A DNA stretch of 64,000 bases from Comamonas sp. Y33R10-2 (lineage in GTDB: Bacteria > Pseudomonadota > Gammaproteobacteria > Burkholderiales > Burkholderiaceae_C): positions 3,658,001 to 3,722,000 of the forward strand of contig NZ_CP079925.1 of NCBI RefSeq assembly GCF_019355935.1, given 5' to 3'. Both the position numbers and the translations under genes were made by a program. Under the pieces are notes generated by a model. The model was not told where the DNA came from. It worked only from the letters and a program-made list of their open reading frames with translations, and made no database searches. This document shows positions 16,021-25,010 of this stretch, in pieces. Position 1 is the first letter of the stretch, and each line of letters begins with the position of its first letter.

Positions 16021-18276
16021 TTAAGCAATGATGCGGCTGGCGCGAATCACTGAGTGTAGGCGGCGCAAGTTGCGCAGCGCATTTTCGAGCTGCACATTGT
16101 TTTGTATCGAGATGACAAAGCGCAGATCCGTGGTGCCCATAGCCGCTTCATCGGTCATTTCAACGCGAACAATATCGGCTTCGGCATTTGCCAGCTCTGA
16201 GGCAACGCGAGCCAAAACGCCCTTGTTGTTTTGCACGGTGACGACAATGCCGGCTTCAAAGGCGCGGGTGATGTCTTCAGCCCAGTCCACTGAGATGAAG
16301 CGGGCCACATCTTTTTCGCGCAGCTTGATGACGTTGTTGCAGTGTGCGTGGTGTACCAACAAGCCTTGCCCGCTGAGGTAGCCCTGAATCGGATCTCCTG
16401 GCACAGGGCGGCAGCAGTGTGAGTAGTGAACTGAGCTGCTCTCGTCACCATTGAGGGTGAGGGCGCCGTGGAAAGGGCGGTTATCTGTGTTGAAGCGCTC
16501 TTGCGTAATCAGCAGGGCATCGGGGCGCACACCCTGCTTGGTCATGAAGGCGGTCATGCGCGCAGCGATCAGCGAGGCAATGCGTCGTCCCATGCCAATT
16601 TCGACCATCAGCTCGGCTGGCGTGCGGTTGCCGGTAATGCGCAAGATTTCGTCCCATACGCCTTGATTGCTCTCATCTTGCGGTGGCACGCTGTTGATGC
16701 CTTCGGCGCGCAGGGCCTGAGCCAGCAAGGTCTCACCCAACTGGCCGGCCTCGGATTGGGCTGCATTCTTAAGGTAAGAGCGAATCTTGGAGCGGGCTCG
16801 GCCTGTTTTCACAAAGCTCAGCCAAGCCGGATTGGGCGTTGACGATTCAGAGGTGATGATTTGCACCACATCGCCGCTCTTGAGCTCGGTGCGCAGCGGC
16901 ACTTCTTCGTCGTTGATCTTAGCGGCCGTGGTGCGATTGCCAATCTTGCTGTGAATCGCATAAGCAAAGTCCACCACCGTGGCGCCGCGCGGCATGGCCA
17001 TGATCTCGCTTTTGGGCGTGAAGACGTAGACGGCATCCGGAAAGAGGTCCACTTTGACGTGATCCCAAAACTCGTTGGCGTCGCGGGTTTCGTTCTGAAT
17101 ATCAAGTAGCGACTGCAGCCATTGAGTTGACAGCTGCTCAGCGTCTTTTCCTTGCTGTGCTTTGTATAGCCAGTGAGCTGCAACACCTGCTTCAGCCACG
17201 ATGTTCATTTCTTCTGTGCGGATCTGAAACTCGATGTTGACGCTGGAAGGGCCGATCAGCGTTGTGTGCAGTGACTGGTAGCCATTGCTCTTAGCGATGG
17301 CAATGTAGTCTTTAAAGCGGCCCGGAAGGGGTTTGTAGTTTTGGTGCAGCACGCCCAAGGCGGTGTAGCAGTCCAAAATTTTGGGAACGATGACGCGAAA
17401 GCCGTAAATGTCAGTGACCTTGGCGAAGCTCAATTGGTTTTTGAGCATGCGCAGGTAGAGCGAGTACAAGGTGCTCTCACGACCTAGCAATCGAACCGGC
17501 AGGCCTTGCGCGCCAAAAGCTATGTTGACTTCATCTTGCACGCGCTGCACCAAATCACGACGGCGAGTGCGTGAGCGGGCAATGGCTTTTTCCAGCGTGG
17601 CATAGCGCCAAGGATGCAGGTGCTTGAAAGAAAGGTCTTGCAGCTCGCGATAGGTTTGATTCAGGCCTAAGCGATGCGCGATGGGTGCGTAAATCTCTAT
17701 GGTCTCTGACGAAATGCGGCCCCACTTGCTGCGCGGCATATCGCTCATCGTGCGCATATTGTGGGTGCGGTCGGCCAGCTTGATAAGGATGACTCGCACA
17801 TCGCGGGCCATAGCCAGCAGCATCTTGCGAAAGGACTCAGCTTGATTTTCTTCGCGGGTGTTGAACTGCAGTTTGTCCAGTTTGGTCAAGCCATCCACCA
17901 GTTCGGCCACATCTTCGCCAAAGCGATCTTTCAGATCTAGCTTGGTGATGCCGCAGTCTTCCATGGAGTCATGGAGCAAGGCGGCCATTAAGGCCGGTGC
18001 ATCCAATTTCCAGTTGGCGCAGATGCTTGTAACGGCAATCGGGTGGGTGATGTAGGGATCGCCGCTGCTGCGCCATTGGTCGGCATGTGCTTGGTCTGCG
18101 TACAGATAAGCCTGATGTACGCGCTCAGCGCTATCAGCATCTAAGTAGCTGAGGTGCTCCATCAAACCAGCAAAAGCGGCTTGAGACACGCGCGCAGCTT
18201 GCTCAGCAGGCATGCGCAAAGGCTTGGCCGCTGCCGTAGTGGGCGGAGCTATCGTCGAGTTCTGAGCCGCTGTCAT
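16021..18276 (-). CDS. spoT: Bifunctional (p)ppGpp synthase/hydrolase SpoT
   Basis: 751 aa. The HD hydrolase domain (about 45-200) has H102-D103 in LLHDSMED. The synthetase domain (about 235-370) contains YGFRVIVPK, the TGS domain covers about 400-465 (VFTPKSEIMAMPRGATVVDFA), and an ACT domain ends the protein (about 675-750). It makes and degrades the alarmone (p)ppGpp in the stringent response. The intact HD box argues for hydrolase activity. It is last in the yicC-gmk-rpoZ-spoT run; a hairpin terminator between rpoZ and spoT suggests partial read-through or a promoter of its own. Confidence 0.95.
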   Translation of the reverse strand: MTAAQNSTIAPPTTAAAKPLRMPAEQAARVSQAAFAGLMEHLSYLDADSAERVHQAYLYADQAHADQWRSSGDPYITHPIAVTSICANWKLDAPALMAALLHDSMEDCGITKLDLKDRFGEDVAELVDGLTKLDKLQFNTREENQAESFRKMLLAMARDVRVILIKLADRTHNMRTMSDMPRSKWGRISSETIEIYAPIAHRLGLNQTYRELQDLSFKHLHPWRYATLEKAIARSRTRRRDLVQRVQDEVNIAFGAQGLPVRLLGRESTLYSLYLRMLKNQLSFAKVTDIYGFRVIVPKILDCYTALGVLHQNYKPLPGRFKDYIAIAKSNGYQSLHTTLIGPSSVNIEFQIRTEEMNIVAEAGVAAHWLYKAQQGKDAEQLSTQWLQSLLDIQNETRDANEFWDHVKVDLFPDAVYVFTPKSEIMAMPRGATVVDFAYAIHSKIGNRTTAAKINDEEVPLRTELKSGDVVQIITSESSTPNPAWLSFVKTGRARSKIRSYLKNAAQSEAGQLGETLLAQALRAEGINSVPPQDESNQGVWDEILRITGNRTPAELMVEIGMGRRIASLIAARMTAFMTKQGVRPDALLITQERFNTDNRPFHGALTLNGDESSSVHYSHCCRPVPGDPIQGYLSGQGLLVHHAHCNNVIKLREKDVARFISVDWAEDITRAFEAGIVVTVQNNKGVLARVASELANAEADIVRVEMTDEAAMGTTDLRFVISIQNNVQLENALRNLRRLHSVIRASRIIA

Positions 18277-18322
18277 ATTGCTTAAATGTAGCCGTAAGTG
18301 CAGCGTGCAATTTTATAGTTAC

Positions 18323-18347
18323 AAAAAAGCACCGACTAGCGGTGCTT
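18323..18347 (-). terminator. rpoZ terminator
   Basis: AAGCACCG and CGGTGCTT stem, followed on the minus strand by six T. It lies between rpoZ and spoT and may set their relative expression. Confidence 0.8.
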
Positions 18348-18380
18348 GATTGTCTATTTTTATTGCTGCGATGCAATAAA

Positions 18381-18584
18381 TTAGCCTGGAACCTTCTTCA
18401 GCATTTCCACGCCAACTTTGCCTTCTGCGATTTCGCGCAGAGCGGTAACGCCAGCCTTGTTCTTAGTTTCAACCTTAGGCGTGTGGCCTTGGTTGAGCAT
18501 ACGGGCGCGGTAAGTCGCGGCCAGAACGAGTTGGAAGCGGTTAGGGATTTGCTCCAGGCTATCTTCAACAGTAATGCGTGCCAT
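18381..18584 (-). CDS. rpoZ: RNA polymerase omega subunit
   Basis: 67 aa, typical for the short beta-proteobacterial omega. It begins [28 protein letters not shown], with the family ARIT and NRF-LV motifs; residues after this are a basic, Lys-rich tail. It assists assembly of beta' into core RNA polymerase and is one contact for ppGpp. It starts 18 bp after gmk, in the conserved order gmk-rpoZ-spoT. Confidence 0.95.
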   Translation of the reverse strand: MARITVEDSLEQIPNRFQLVLAATYRARMLNQGHTPKVETKNKAGVTALREIAEGKVGVEMLKKVPG

Positions 18585-18602
18585 CAGGTACTCCGGGAAC
18601 GG

Positions 18603-19232
18603 TCAGTTAGATTCAGGGATATTGAGCGACTCGAAGGTCTCGGCGCGATTGCGCCGCTGGGCCGCATATTTGAGGCGTTGCGCATGAATGATCGCTTTCA
18701 GATCAAAGAGCGCACTCTCAAACAGTTCGTTGATTATAACGAAGTCGAATTCAGCGACTTGCGCCATTTCCTCTTCGGCATTTGTCAAACGAAGTTCAAT
18801 CACTTCGGGGGCGTCTTCACCACGGTTTTCCAAGCGTGCGCGCAGCTCGTCCCAGCTAGGGGGCAGAACGAAAATCAGAATGGCATTGGGAAATGCTTTT
18901 TTGACCTGCAGTGCGCCTTGGTAGTCGATTTCGAGCAGCACATCGGTGCCGGCTTGAATACGTTCTTCCAGTGACTTCTTGGCCGTGCCGTAGCGACGGT
19001 TGTGCACATTCGCCCATTCGACAAAGCCGTTATTAGCGGTCATGGCGTCGAATTCAGCGTCAGAAACGAAATAGTATTCGCGGCCATGCTTTTCTTGGCC
19101 GCGTGGAGCACGCGTGGTGTGAGAGACGGATGGATAGACGCGCGCATCGAATTCTCGCAGCGCGCGCACTAAAGAGGACTTGCCGGCGCCACTAGGGGCC
19201 GACACGACAAATAGATTACCAGGATGTTGCAT
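18603..19232 (-). CDS. gmk: Guanylate kinase
   Basis: 209 aa. P-loop [10 protein letters not shown] (residues 12-21), then the GMP-binding segment [20 protein letters not shown] and the lid. It converts GMP to GDP with ATP in purine nucleotide synthesis. Cytoplasmic. Complete, in operon order with yicC upstream and rpoZ downstream. Confidence 0.96.
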   Translation of the reverse strand: MQHPGNLFVVSAPSGAGKSSLVRALREFDARVYPSVSHTTRAPRGQEKHGREYYFVSDAEFDAMTANNGFVEWANVHNRRYGTAKKSLEERIQAGTDVLLEIDYQGALQVKKAFPNAILIFVLPPSWDELRARLENRGEDAPEVIELRLTNAEEEMAQVAEFDFVIINELFESALFDLKAIIHAQRLKYAAQRRNRAETFESLNIPESN

Positions 19233-19293
19233 GGCTGGGGCGTGACTTGGGTCGTGAATTTCGGCGTATGGGCTCGTTACGCTTTGGACTGGC

Positions 19294-20202
19294 TTATTCG
19301 ATGTTCTGCACTTGTTCGCGCATTTGCTCGATCAGTACTTTCATGTCCACGCTGATGCGGGTCAGCTCTAGCGTGGCAGATTTGGAGCCCAGCGTATTGG
19401 CTTCGCGGTGCAGCTCCTGAATCAGGAAGTCCAAGCGCTTGCCAATTTCGCCACCTTTTTTCAGCAGACGTTCGATCTCGTCTAAGTGCGAGCTCAAGCG
19501 CGTCACTTCCTCGGCCACGTCGATGCGGATGGCGAAAGCCGTTGCTTCAGACAGGGCGCGATCCTGAGCGGCTTCAGGCGCGAGAGCACCTTCACCCAGA
19601 GCCATGGCGTCTTTCCAGCGCTCCAGAAATTTCTGGCGCTGCTGCTCAACGAGCAAAGGCACGAGGGGAACAGCTGACTTAGCCAGTTCACCTAACTGCT
19701 TGATATGGCCAAGCAGCATGGTGGCCAAGCGCTCACCTTCACGGGCACGGGCGGCCAGCAGATCGGTGAGGGCTTTTTCTGCCAGAGTGGGGGCGACTTC
19801 ACTCCAATCTGTGGAGGCTGTGCTGGTGCCGCTGCAAAGGCGCACTACATCGGCAACGGATAAATCACGCGCCTTGGGTAGCCATGCTTGTATGGAATCC
19901 TGCAAAGTCACCAAGCGCTGCAACTGGGCTGCGGCTGGGATAGATAGGGATTGGTTGCTGGATACGTCGATGGCGGCGCGCACTTCAACCTTGCCGCGCT
20001 TGAGACGCGCGGTGAGCAAGGTACGCAGGGCCGGTTCAAGGGCGCGTAGCTCGTCGGGAAGGCGGAAGGATAAATCCAGAAAGCGACTGTTGACCGCTCG
20101 GATCTCAAGGCCCAGACGACTGTTGGACTGGGTCTCTTGACCACCCTCAACGGATGCGCTGTGCTGTGCGCTGGCGTATCCGGTCATGCTGTAAACTGGC
20201 AT
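19294..20202 (-). CDS. yicC: YicC/YloC family endoribonuclease
   Basis: 302 aa from the ATG at 20202 ([13 protein letters not shown]); the open frame extends 8 codons further, but MTGYA at the extreme N-terminus is the family hallmark. The YicC N domain (about 1-165) and the DUF1732 C-terminal domain (about 220-302), ending [11 protein letters not shown]...MREQVQNIE, are both present. The family has been described as a divalent-metal endoribonuclease in E. coli (YicC). It precedes gmk by 61 bp on the same strand. The divergent kinase gene starts 75 bp away. Confidence 0.92.
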   Translation of the reverse strand: MPVYSMTGYASAQHSASVEGGQETQSNSRLGLEIRAVNSRFLDLSFRLPDELRALEPALRTLLTARLKRGKVEVRAAIDVSSNQSLSIPAAAQLQRLVTLQDSIQAWLPKARDLSVADVVRLCSGTSTASTDWSEVAPTLAEKALTDLLAARAREGERLATMLLGHIKQLGELAKSAVPLVPLLVEQQRQKFLERWKDAMALGEGALAPEAAQDRALSEATAFAIRIDVAEEVTRLSSHLDEIERLLKKGGEIGKRLDFLIQELHREANTLGSKSATLELTRISVDMKVLIEQMREQVQNIE

Positions 20203-20276
20203 TGGGCTTTTTATGGATGCTTGCAATTATCCGATTATCCGGGTTTCGAATCATCCTTGAGGTTTACCGGTAAAAA

Positions 20277-21311
20277 ATGTCTACAAAAACCAAGCCAGCC
20301 TCTTTACCGCCGGGCAGCACAATAGGCGGTTATAGGGTGGTGCGCAGGATTTCCTCTGGGGGGTTCGGCATTGTTTACTTGGCTCTGGATTCAGAGGGCC
20401 AGCAAGTAGCAATCAAGGAATACCTGCCTGCATCGCTTGCCACCCGCGAAGCCAATGAGCTTCAGCCCGTAGTTGCGCCAGAGAAGTTGTCTCTTTATCG
20501 CCTTGGGCTCAAGAGCTTTTTTGAGGAAGGGCGCTCGTTAGCCCAAATTTCGCACGCCTCCGTGGTGAGTGTGCTTAATTTCTTCCGTGAAAACGAAACC
20601 GTTTACATGGTGATGAATTATCTTGAAGGGGCGACCCTGCAGGAGTTCATCGTCACGGCGCGTGATCTGAAGGCCGATAAAGTGTTCAGAGAGTCGACGA
20701 TTCGCTCTTTGTTTGATGAGGTGCTGCGCGGCCTGCGCATCGTGCATCAGCACAAGATGCTGCACTTGGACATCAAGCCCGCCAATATTTTTATTACCTC
20801 TGACGACAGGGCAGTTATGCTGGACTTTGGCGCGGCGCGTGAAGTGCTGTCTAAAGAAGGCAATTTCATTCGCCCCATGTATACGCCCGGTTTTGCTGCA
20901 CCTGAGATGTATAGGCGTGACTCGCAGCTAGGCCCCTGGACGGACATCTACGCGATTGGCGCTTGCATTTATGCGTGCATGCAGGGCACTCCGCCCAATG
21001 AAGCGCCTCAGCGCCAAGATAAAGATCGTCTCGCTCTGGCCTTGAACAAGCTGCGCGGCGTGTACTCGGACAATTTGATCGAGGTGGTGGAGTGGTGCAT
21101 GGCCATGGATCCGCTCTCGCGCCCGCAGTCGGTGTTTGCCCTGCAAAAAGAGCTCAGCCGTGAGGGCGAACGCCGTTACACCAAGCTCAGCGTGCAAGAG
21201 CGCATGCGTATGCAGTTTGACAATATGGTCCACGACGCTAAGAAGAATTTGCAAAAGATAGGCGGCTCCGAGCGTGCAGCGGAGGCTGACAACACCAATC
21301 GCAAACCATGA
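20277..21311 (+). CDS. Eukaryotic-like Ser/Thr protein kinase
   Basis: 344 aa. A complete kinase domain: glycine loop SSGGFG (26-31), ATP-binding K47 in VAIKEY, catalytic loop HLDIKPANI (H163, D165; HLD instead of the usual HRD), DFG at 183-185, and APE-like AAPEMY. There is no membrane segment and no PASTA or sensor domain; the tail (about 290-344) is charged. Non-RD kinases often do not need activation-loop phosphorylation. Its stop overlaps the start of the PP2C phosphatase gene by 4 bp, so kinase and phosphatase form an opposing pair. The substrates are not evident. Confidence 0.92.
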   Translation: MSTKTKPASLPPGSTIGGYRVVRRISSGGFGIVYLALDSEGQQVAIKEYLPASLATREANELQPVVAPEKLSLYRLGLKSFFEEGRSLAQISHASVVSVLNFFRENETVYMVMNYLEGATLQEFIVTARDLKADKVFRESTIRSLFDEVLRGLRIVHQHKMLHLDIKPANIFITSDDRAVMLDFGAAREVLSKEGNFIRPMYTPGFAAPEMYRRDSQLGPWTDIYAIGACIYACMQGTPPNEAPQRQDKDRLALALNKLRGVYSDNLIEVVEWCMAMDPLSRPQSVFALQKELSREGERRYTKLSVQERMRMQFDNMVHDAKKNLQKIGGSERAAEADNTNRKP

Positions 21312-22216
21312 AATTTTCCGTATTTCAGCTCAGTCGCCGCGGAGGCCGTGCGCTCAATGAAGATCGCATGGGTTACTGCTACACGCGAGAAGCGGCTTTG
21401 TTTGTGCTGGCTGACGGCATGGGCGGACACCCGGATGGCGAGATTGCGGCGCAAATCGCTTTGCAGGCGGTGTCGCTGCATTTCCAGCAAAAGGCCAAGC
21501 CTTTGCTGGCAGACCCGAGGCTGTTTTTAGAAGAGGCTTTGCTGCTGGCTCATCGCCAGATTTTGCGATATGCCGCTGCCAAAGGAATGATGGATACGCC
21601 GCGCACTACGCTGGTCGCGGCGGTGCTGCAAGAAGGGCGCGTGACATGGATTCACTGCGGTGACTCGCGCCTGTACTGGGTGCGAGAGGGCCAGTTGGTG
21701 GAGCGCACGCGAGACCATTCGTACAGCGAAATGCGCAAGGTCTCAGGCGTACTCACGCCGGCCAATCGCAACGTGCTGTTCACCTGCCTGGGCTCGCCTT
21801 CTAAGCCGATTTTTGATGTTAGTGAGACGAAGCGACTGGAAGAGGGCGATCAGATCATGCTGTGCTCTGATGGCCTGTGGGGAAGCCTGTCCACGGCGGA
21901 AATTCTCCAGCTCATGCATGGCAAGGTCGTGGCGCACTTTGTGCCCATGCTGGTCGATTCGGCGCTCAAGCGCGCTGGTGACAGTAGTGACAATGTCACC
22001 GTACTAGCACTGGTATGGGAAACGCCTAATAATTTTGAGCCGTCTTCAATCTCCACGCTGGAGATCGACGATCTGGACTTCAAATCAACGATACAGGCCG
22101 CCGGGCCTCTCGATGAGAGCGAAGATGATCTGGATGACGAAGCGATTGAGCGATCGATTGCTGAAATCAACGACGCGATACGCCGCTCGGCAGAGCGTCA
22201 AAAGACCAAGGTATGA
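21308..22216 (+). CDS. PP2C-type Ser/Thr protein phosphatase
   Basis: 302 aa. The metal-binding motifs of the PPM family are all visible: D36 in ADGMGGHPDGE, then HCGDSRLYWVREG, LCSDGLWGSL and the final SDNVTVLAL. The last 60 residues are an acidic tail outside the phosphatase fold. It is coupled by an ATGA overlap to the kinase gene and very likely reverses its action. Cytoplasmic; no membrane segment. The gene ends with its own terminator. Confidence 0.93.
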   Translation: MKFSVFQLSRRGGRALNEDRMGYCYTREAALFVLADGMGGHPDGEIAAQIALQAVSLHFQQKAKPLLADPRLFLEEALLLAHRQILRYAAAKGMMDTPRTTLVAAVLQEGRVTWIHCGDSRLYWVREGQLVERTRDHSYSEMRKVSGVLTPANRNVLFTCLGSPSKPIFDVSETKRLEEGDQIMLCSDGLWGSLSTAEILQLMHGKVVAHFVPMLVDSALKRAGDSSDNVTVLALVWETPNNFEPSSISTLEIDDLDFKSTIQAAGPLDESEDDLDDEAIERSIAEINDAIRRSAERQKTKV

Positions 22217-22220
22217 AGGT

Positions 22221-22246
22221 AAAAGCCCGCAGCGTCGGGCTTTTCT
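22221..22246 (+). terminator. Terminator after the phosphatase gene
   Basis: AAAAGCCCG and CGGGCTTTT stem followed by CTG; 5 bp after the stop codon. Confidence 0.75.
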
Positions 22247-22317
22247 GTTCTTTGTTTTCACTACTAAATTAATAGCTTATTGTGTAGGTGCTGTATGCAC
22301 CTGCTTGGATTTTTATC

Positions 22318-22917
22318 ATGAAAATTGTGCTGGCATCCAACAACCGCGGCAAGCTCGTCGAGTTGCAGGCCATGTTTGCGTCTTTGGGTGTAGAGCTGAT
22401 TGCCCAAGGCGATCTGTTTGAGGGCGAAGCGCCCGAGCCCTATGGCACGTTTGTTGAAAACGCCTTGTCCAAAGCGCGCTTTGCGTCTGAAAAAACGGGT
22501 CTGCCCGCCATTGCCGATGATGCCGGCATGTGCATCGATCATTTTGGCGGCCTGCCCGGTGTGGATACGGCGTACTACTGCACCCAGTTCGGCTACGAAA
22601 AAAGCGACGACAACAACGTGCGTGCGTTGCTGGAACAGATGCAGGGCGTAGCCAACCGCCGTGCGGCCATGGTCAGCACGCTGGTCGGTGTGCGCAACCC
22701 CAAAGACCCAGAGCCTTTGATTGCGGTGGGCCGTGTGCAAGGTTTGGTGACGACTGAGCGCCAAGGCTCGAACGGCTTTGGCTTTGATCCGGTAATGTTC
22801 ATCCCCGAGGTGGGTATGACTTTTGCCCAGATGACGCTTGAGGCCAAGCACGCAAATAGCCACCGTGGCCGCTCTTCGCAGAAGATGCTGGCAATGATTG
22901 AGGAATGCTGGTTGTAA
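22318..22917 (+). CDS. rdgB: dITP/XTP pyrophosphatase (RdgB/HAM1)
   Basis: 199 aa from the ATG at 22318; upstream in-frame codons belong to intergenic repeat sequence. It begins MKIVLASNNRGKLVELQ, the HAM1 N-terminal motif, with GTFVENALSKAR and the catalytic-region ADDAG (near 62-66) next, then GFGFDPVMF. It removes non-canonical purine nucleoside triphosphates (dITP, ITP, XTP). Followed about 180 bp later by hemW, a common gene neighbour. Confidence 0.95.
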   Translation: MKIVLASNNRGKLVELQAMFASLGVELIAQGDLFEGEAPEPYGTFVENALSKARFASEKTGLPAIADDAGMCIDHFGGLPGVDTAYYCTQFGYEKSDDNNVRALLEQMQGVANRRAAMVSTLVGVRNPKDPEPLIAVGRVQGLVTTERQGSNGFGFDPVMFIPEVGMTFAQMTLEAKHANSHRGRSSQKMLAMIEECWL

Positions 22918-23100
22918 ACCAGCATCACCCGTATCACCTGCTTAGGCGCTTTGCGCCTTCCCCCTCTTTCGGCGCGCTGCGCGCTATGGGAGGGGGACGA
23001 TGCCCTCGCTGCGGGGCGGCCCTTGTTTGGCATCTCTTGCTAGGGGCGTGCTAGTTTTAGCAGCGTCAGTTTTGTTTGCGCTAGAAAAGCATATTTCCCC
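22918..23100. other. GC-rich intergenic hairpin region
   Basis: CCCCCTC (22960s) and GAGGGGG (22990s) are inverted around a GCGCGCTGCGCGC palindrome. It resembles a dispersed GC-rich intergenic element. No gene is seen. Confidence 0.4.
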
Positions 23101-24333
23101 ATGATTCCTATTCAGCCTCAATCATCTGAGACTGCCGAAGCTGCAGTCCAGCGCGATATTCAGCATTACATGCGCCCCGGTACGCTGCAACTGAGCAGCT
23201 TGCCGCCGTTGTCGCTGTATGTACACCTGCCCTGGTGCCTGAAAAAGTGCCCTTACTGCGACTTCAACTCGCATGGCTGGAGCAAGAACGATGCGCTGCC
23301 AGAAGATCGCTACATCGATGCGCTGATGGCCGACCTGGAAAGCGCGCTGCCGCTGATCTGGGGGCGCACGGTGCACAGCGTCTTCATGGGCGGTGGCACG
23401 CCCAGTTTGTTTTCGCCAGAGTCTATTGACAAGCTGATTGCAGGTTTGCGTGCACGGCTACGCATGGAGCCAGACTGCGAAATCACCATGGAGGCCAACC
23501 CCGGCACGTTCGAGAAAGACCGCTTCAAGGCCTTTCGCGCGGCGGGTGTGAACCGTTTGTCGATTGGTGTTCAAAGCTTTGATGACCGCTTTTTGCAGGC
23601 CGTGGGGCGCGTGCATGATGCGGCGCAGGCCAAGGCTGCTGTGCGCGAGGCGGCTGACAATTTCGAGACCTTCAATATCGACTTGATGTATGCACTGCCC
23701 GGCCAGAGCAAGGCCGATTTGCAGCGCGACGTGGATACGGCGCTGTCATTTGCGCCGCCGCACCTGTCGATTTATCACCTGACGATCGAGCCCAATACTT
23801 ACTTTGCGAAGTATCCGCCGGTGATTCCTGAAGACGATACGGCTTACGACATGCTGGACTTGATTACGGCCAGCACCGGTACGGCGGGCATGAGTCGCTA
23901 TGAAGTCTCGGCCTATGCCAAGCCCGGCCACCAGTGCTTTCACAACAGCAACTATTGGCAGTTTGGCGACTATTTGGGTATTGGTGCGGGCGCGCACAGC
24001 AAACTGAGCTTCGCGCACCGAATCGTGCGCCAGGTGCGCTTTCGTGATCCGAATCGCTATATGGACATGGCGCTGGCAGGCACGCCGCTTGCGCAGGACA
24101 ATGAAGTCAAGCGCGCTGATCTGCCGTTTGAGTACATGCTCAACGCGCTACGCCTGCGCGGCGGCTTTGCGCTGCAGGAGTTCATGGAACGCACCGGCCT
24201 GCCCATGTCATCCATCGCCAAGGGCTTGGAAGAGGCGCAAGCCAAGGGCCTGATTAGCCGCGATATGGGCCGTGTGGTGCCTACAGAGCGCGGATTTGAC
24301 TTCCTCAACGACTTGCAAGAAATGTTCTTGTAA
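23101..24333 (+). CDS. hemW: Radical SAM haem chaperone HemW (HemN-like)
   Basis: 410 aa. The radical SAM CX3CX2C cluster is C46, C50 and C53 (PWCLKKCPYCDFN), with GGTPS near 97 and the HemW-type C-terminal domain. It lacks the extra N-terminal Cys context of true HemN (which has CX3CX2CXC), so a haem-trafficking chaperone role is more likely than coproporphyrinogen oxidation. Cytoplasmic. It stands downstream of rdgB, the usual order in proteobacteria. Confidence 0.93.
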   Translation: MIPIQPQSSETAEAAVQRDIQHYMRPGTLQLSSLPPLSLYVHLPWCLKKCPYCDFNSHGWSKNDALPEDRYIDALMADLESALPLIWGRTVHSVFMGGGTPSLFSPESIDKLIAGLRARLRMEPDCEITMEANPGTFEKDRFKAFRAAGVNRLSIGVQSFDDRFLQAVGRVHDAAQAKAAVREAADNFETFNIDLMYALPGQSKADLQRDVDTALSFAPPHLSIYHLTIEPNTYFAKYPPVIPEDDTAYDMLDLITASTGTAGMSRYEVSAYAKPGHQCFHNSNYWQFGDYLGIGAGAHSKLSFAHRIVRQVRFRDPNRYMDMALAGTPLAQDNEVKRADLPFEYMLNALRLRGGFALQEFMERTGLPMSSIAKGLEEAQAKGLISRDMGRVVPTERGFDFLNDLQEMFL

Positions 24334-24476
24334 ATGTGAAGCTGCCAAGTTGCTTAGCGCGGCTAACGCAACCGAGTTAACCGGAGGTTTACGGTTAGTG
24401 CGATGCGCCAAGCCGCAGCTAGTACTTCTATACGTCAGCCATCGCGCGACGTATCAAGGCTTGTGTTGATCGGGTC

Positions 24477-24848
24477 TTAACCGCAGCGCAGGGCGGTGAT
24501 TTTTCCCTCTGCGTTGGTGATCACGTTGAGTCGCTCTTGATTGAAGTCAGTCGTGGCAGGCTGGTTCTCGCGCAGCACGCGAACCATATAGGAGCCGGAT
24601 TTTTGGCGAATATTCTCCAGCGTCGATGCCACGGTGTTATGCCCGATAAACATCTTGACCGGCTCGACATGGCAGACCTGCAGTTGGCGTACTGGCGGAG
24701 CCGATGTGCCGTTGCTGCTGGCTGAAGGTGCTAAGCTATTGCTGGCGCAGCCTGCCATCATCAATGCCATCACGCTTGCGGCAGCAGTGCTGGCCAAGCC
24801 AGAGGCAGAGTGTGTGGGGGTGGGCGCAGTGAAGGTATGACGTTTCAT
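24477..24848 (-). CDS. Peptidase inhibitor I78 family lipoprotein
   Basis: 123 aa from the ATG at 24848 (the open frame starts 7 codons earlier). The N-terminal signal has a lipobox-like MAGC (near residue 34). The mature part has the I78 pattern: Cys in VCHVEP, VRVLRENQPATTDFNQERLNV, and a last Cys in ALRCG, presumably disulphide-bonded in the periplasm. I78 proteins are small serine-protease inhibitors. Here it is a single gene with no protease partner nearby. Confidence 0.8.
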   Translation of the reverse strand: MKRHTFTAPTPTHSASGLASTAAASVMALMMAGCASNSLAPSASSNGTSAPPVRQLQVCHVEPVKMFIGHNTVASTLENIRQKSGSYMVRVLRENQPATTDFNQERLNVITNAEGKITALRCG

Positions 24849-24937
24849 GCTCACACCATAGCGCGGCATTGGGCGCTGTAAAGCGGCGCTAGGCTTTCAA
24901 TATGCAAGCGGGTGCAACGGCAGAGCTTGCAAAAATA

Positions 24938-24985
24938 ATAGCTGCATGTCCTTTTAAATTAAGGACTAGAAGGTAATTTCTTAGT
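24938..24985. repeat. Intergenic repeat copy
   Basis: AATAATAGCTGCATGTCC and GGACTAGAAGG arms around an A/T-rich centre; a member of the intergenic hairpin family. Confidence 0.5.
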
Positions 24986-25010
24986 GATTTTTATCCCAAG
25001 CCACGCTTGC

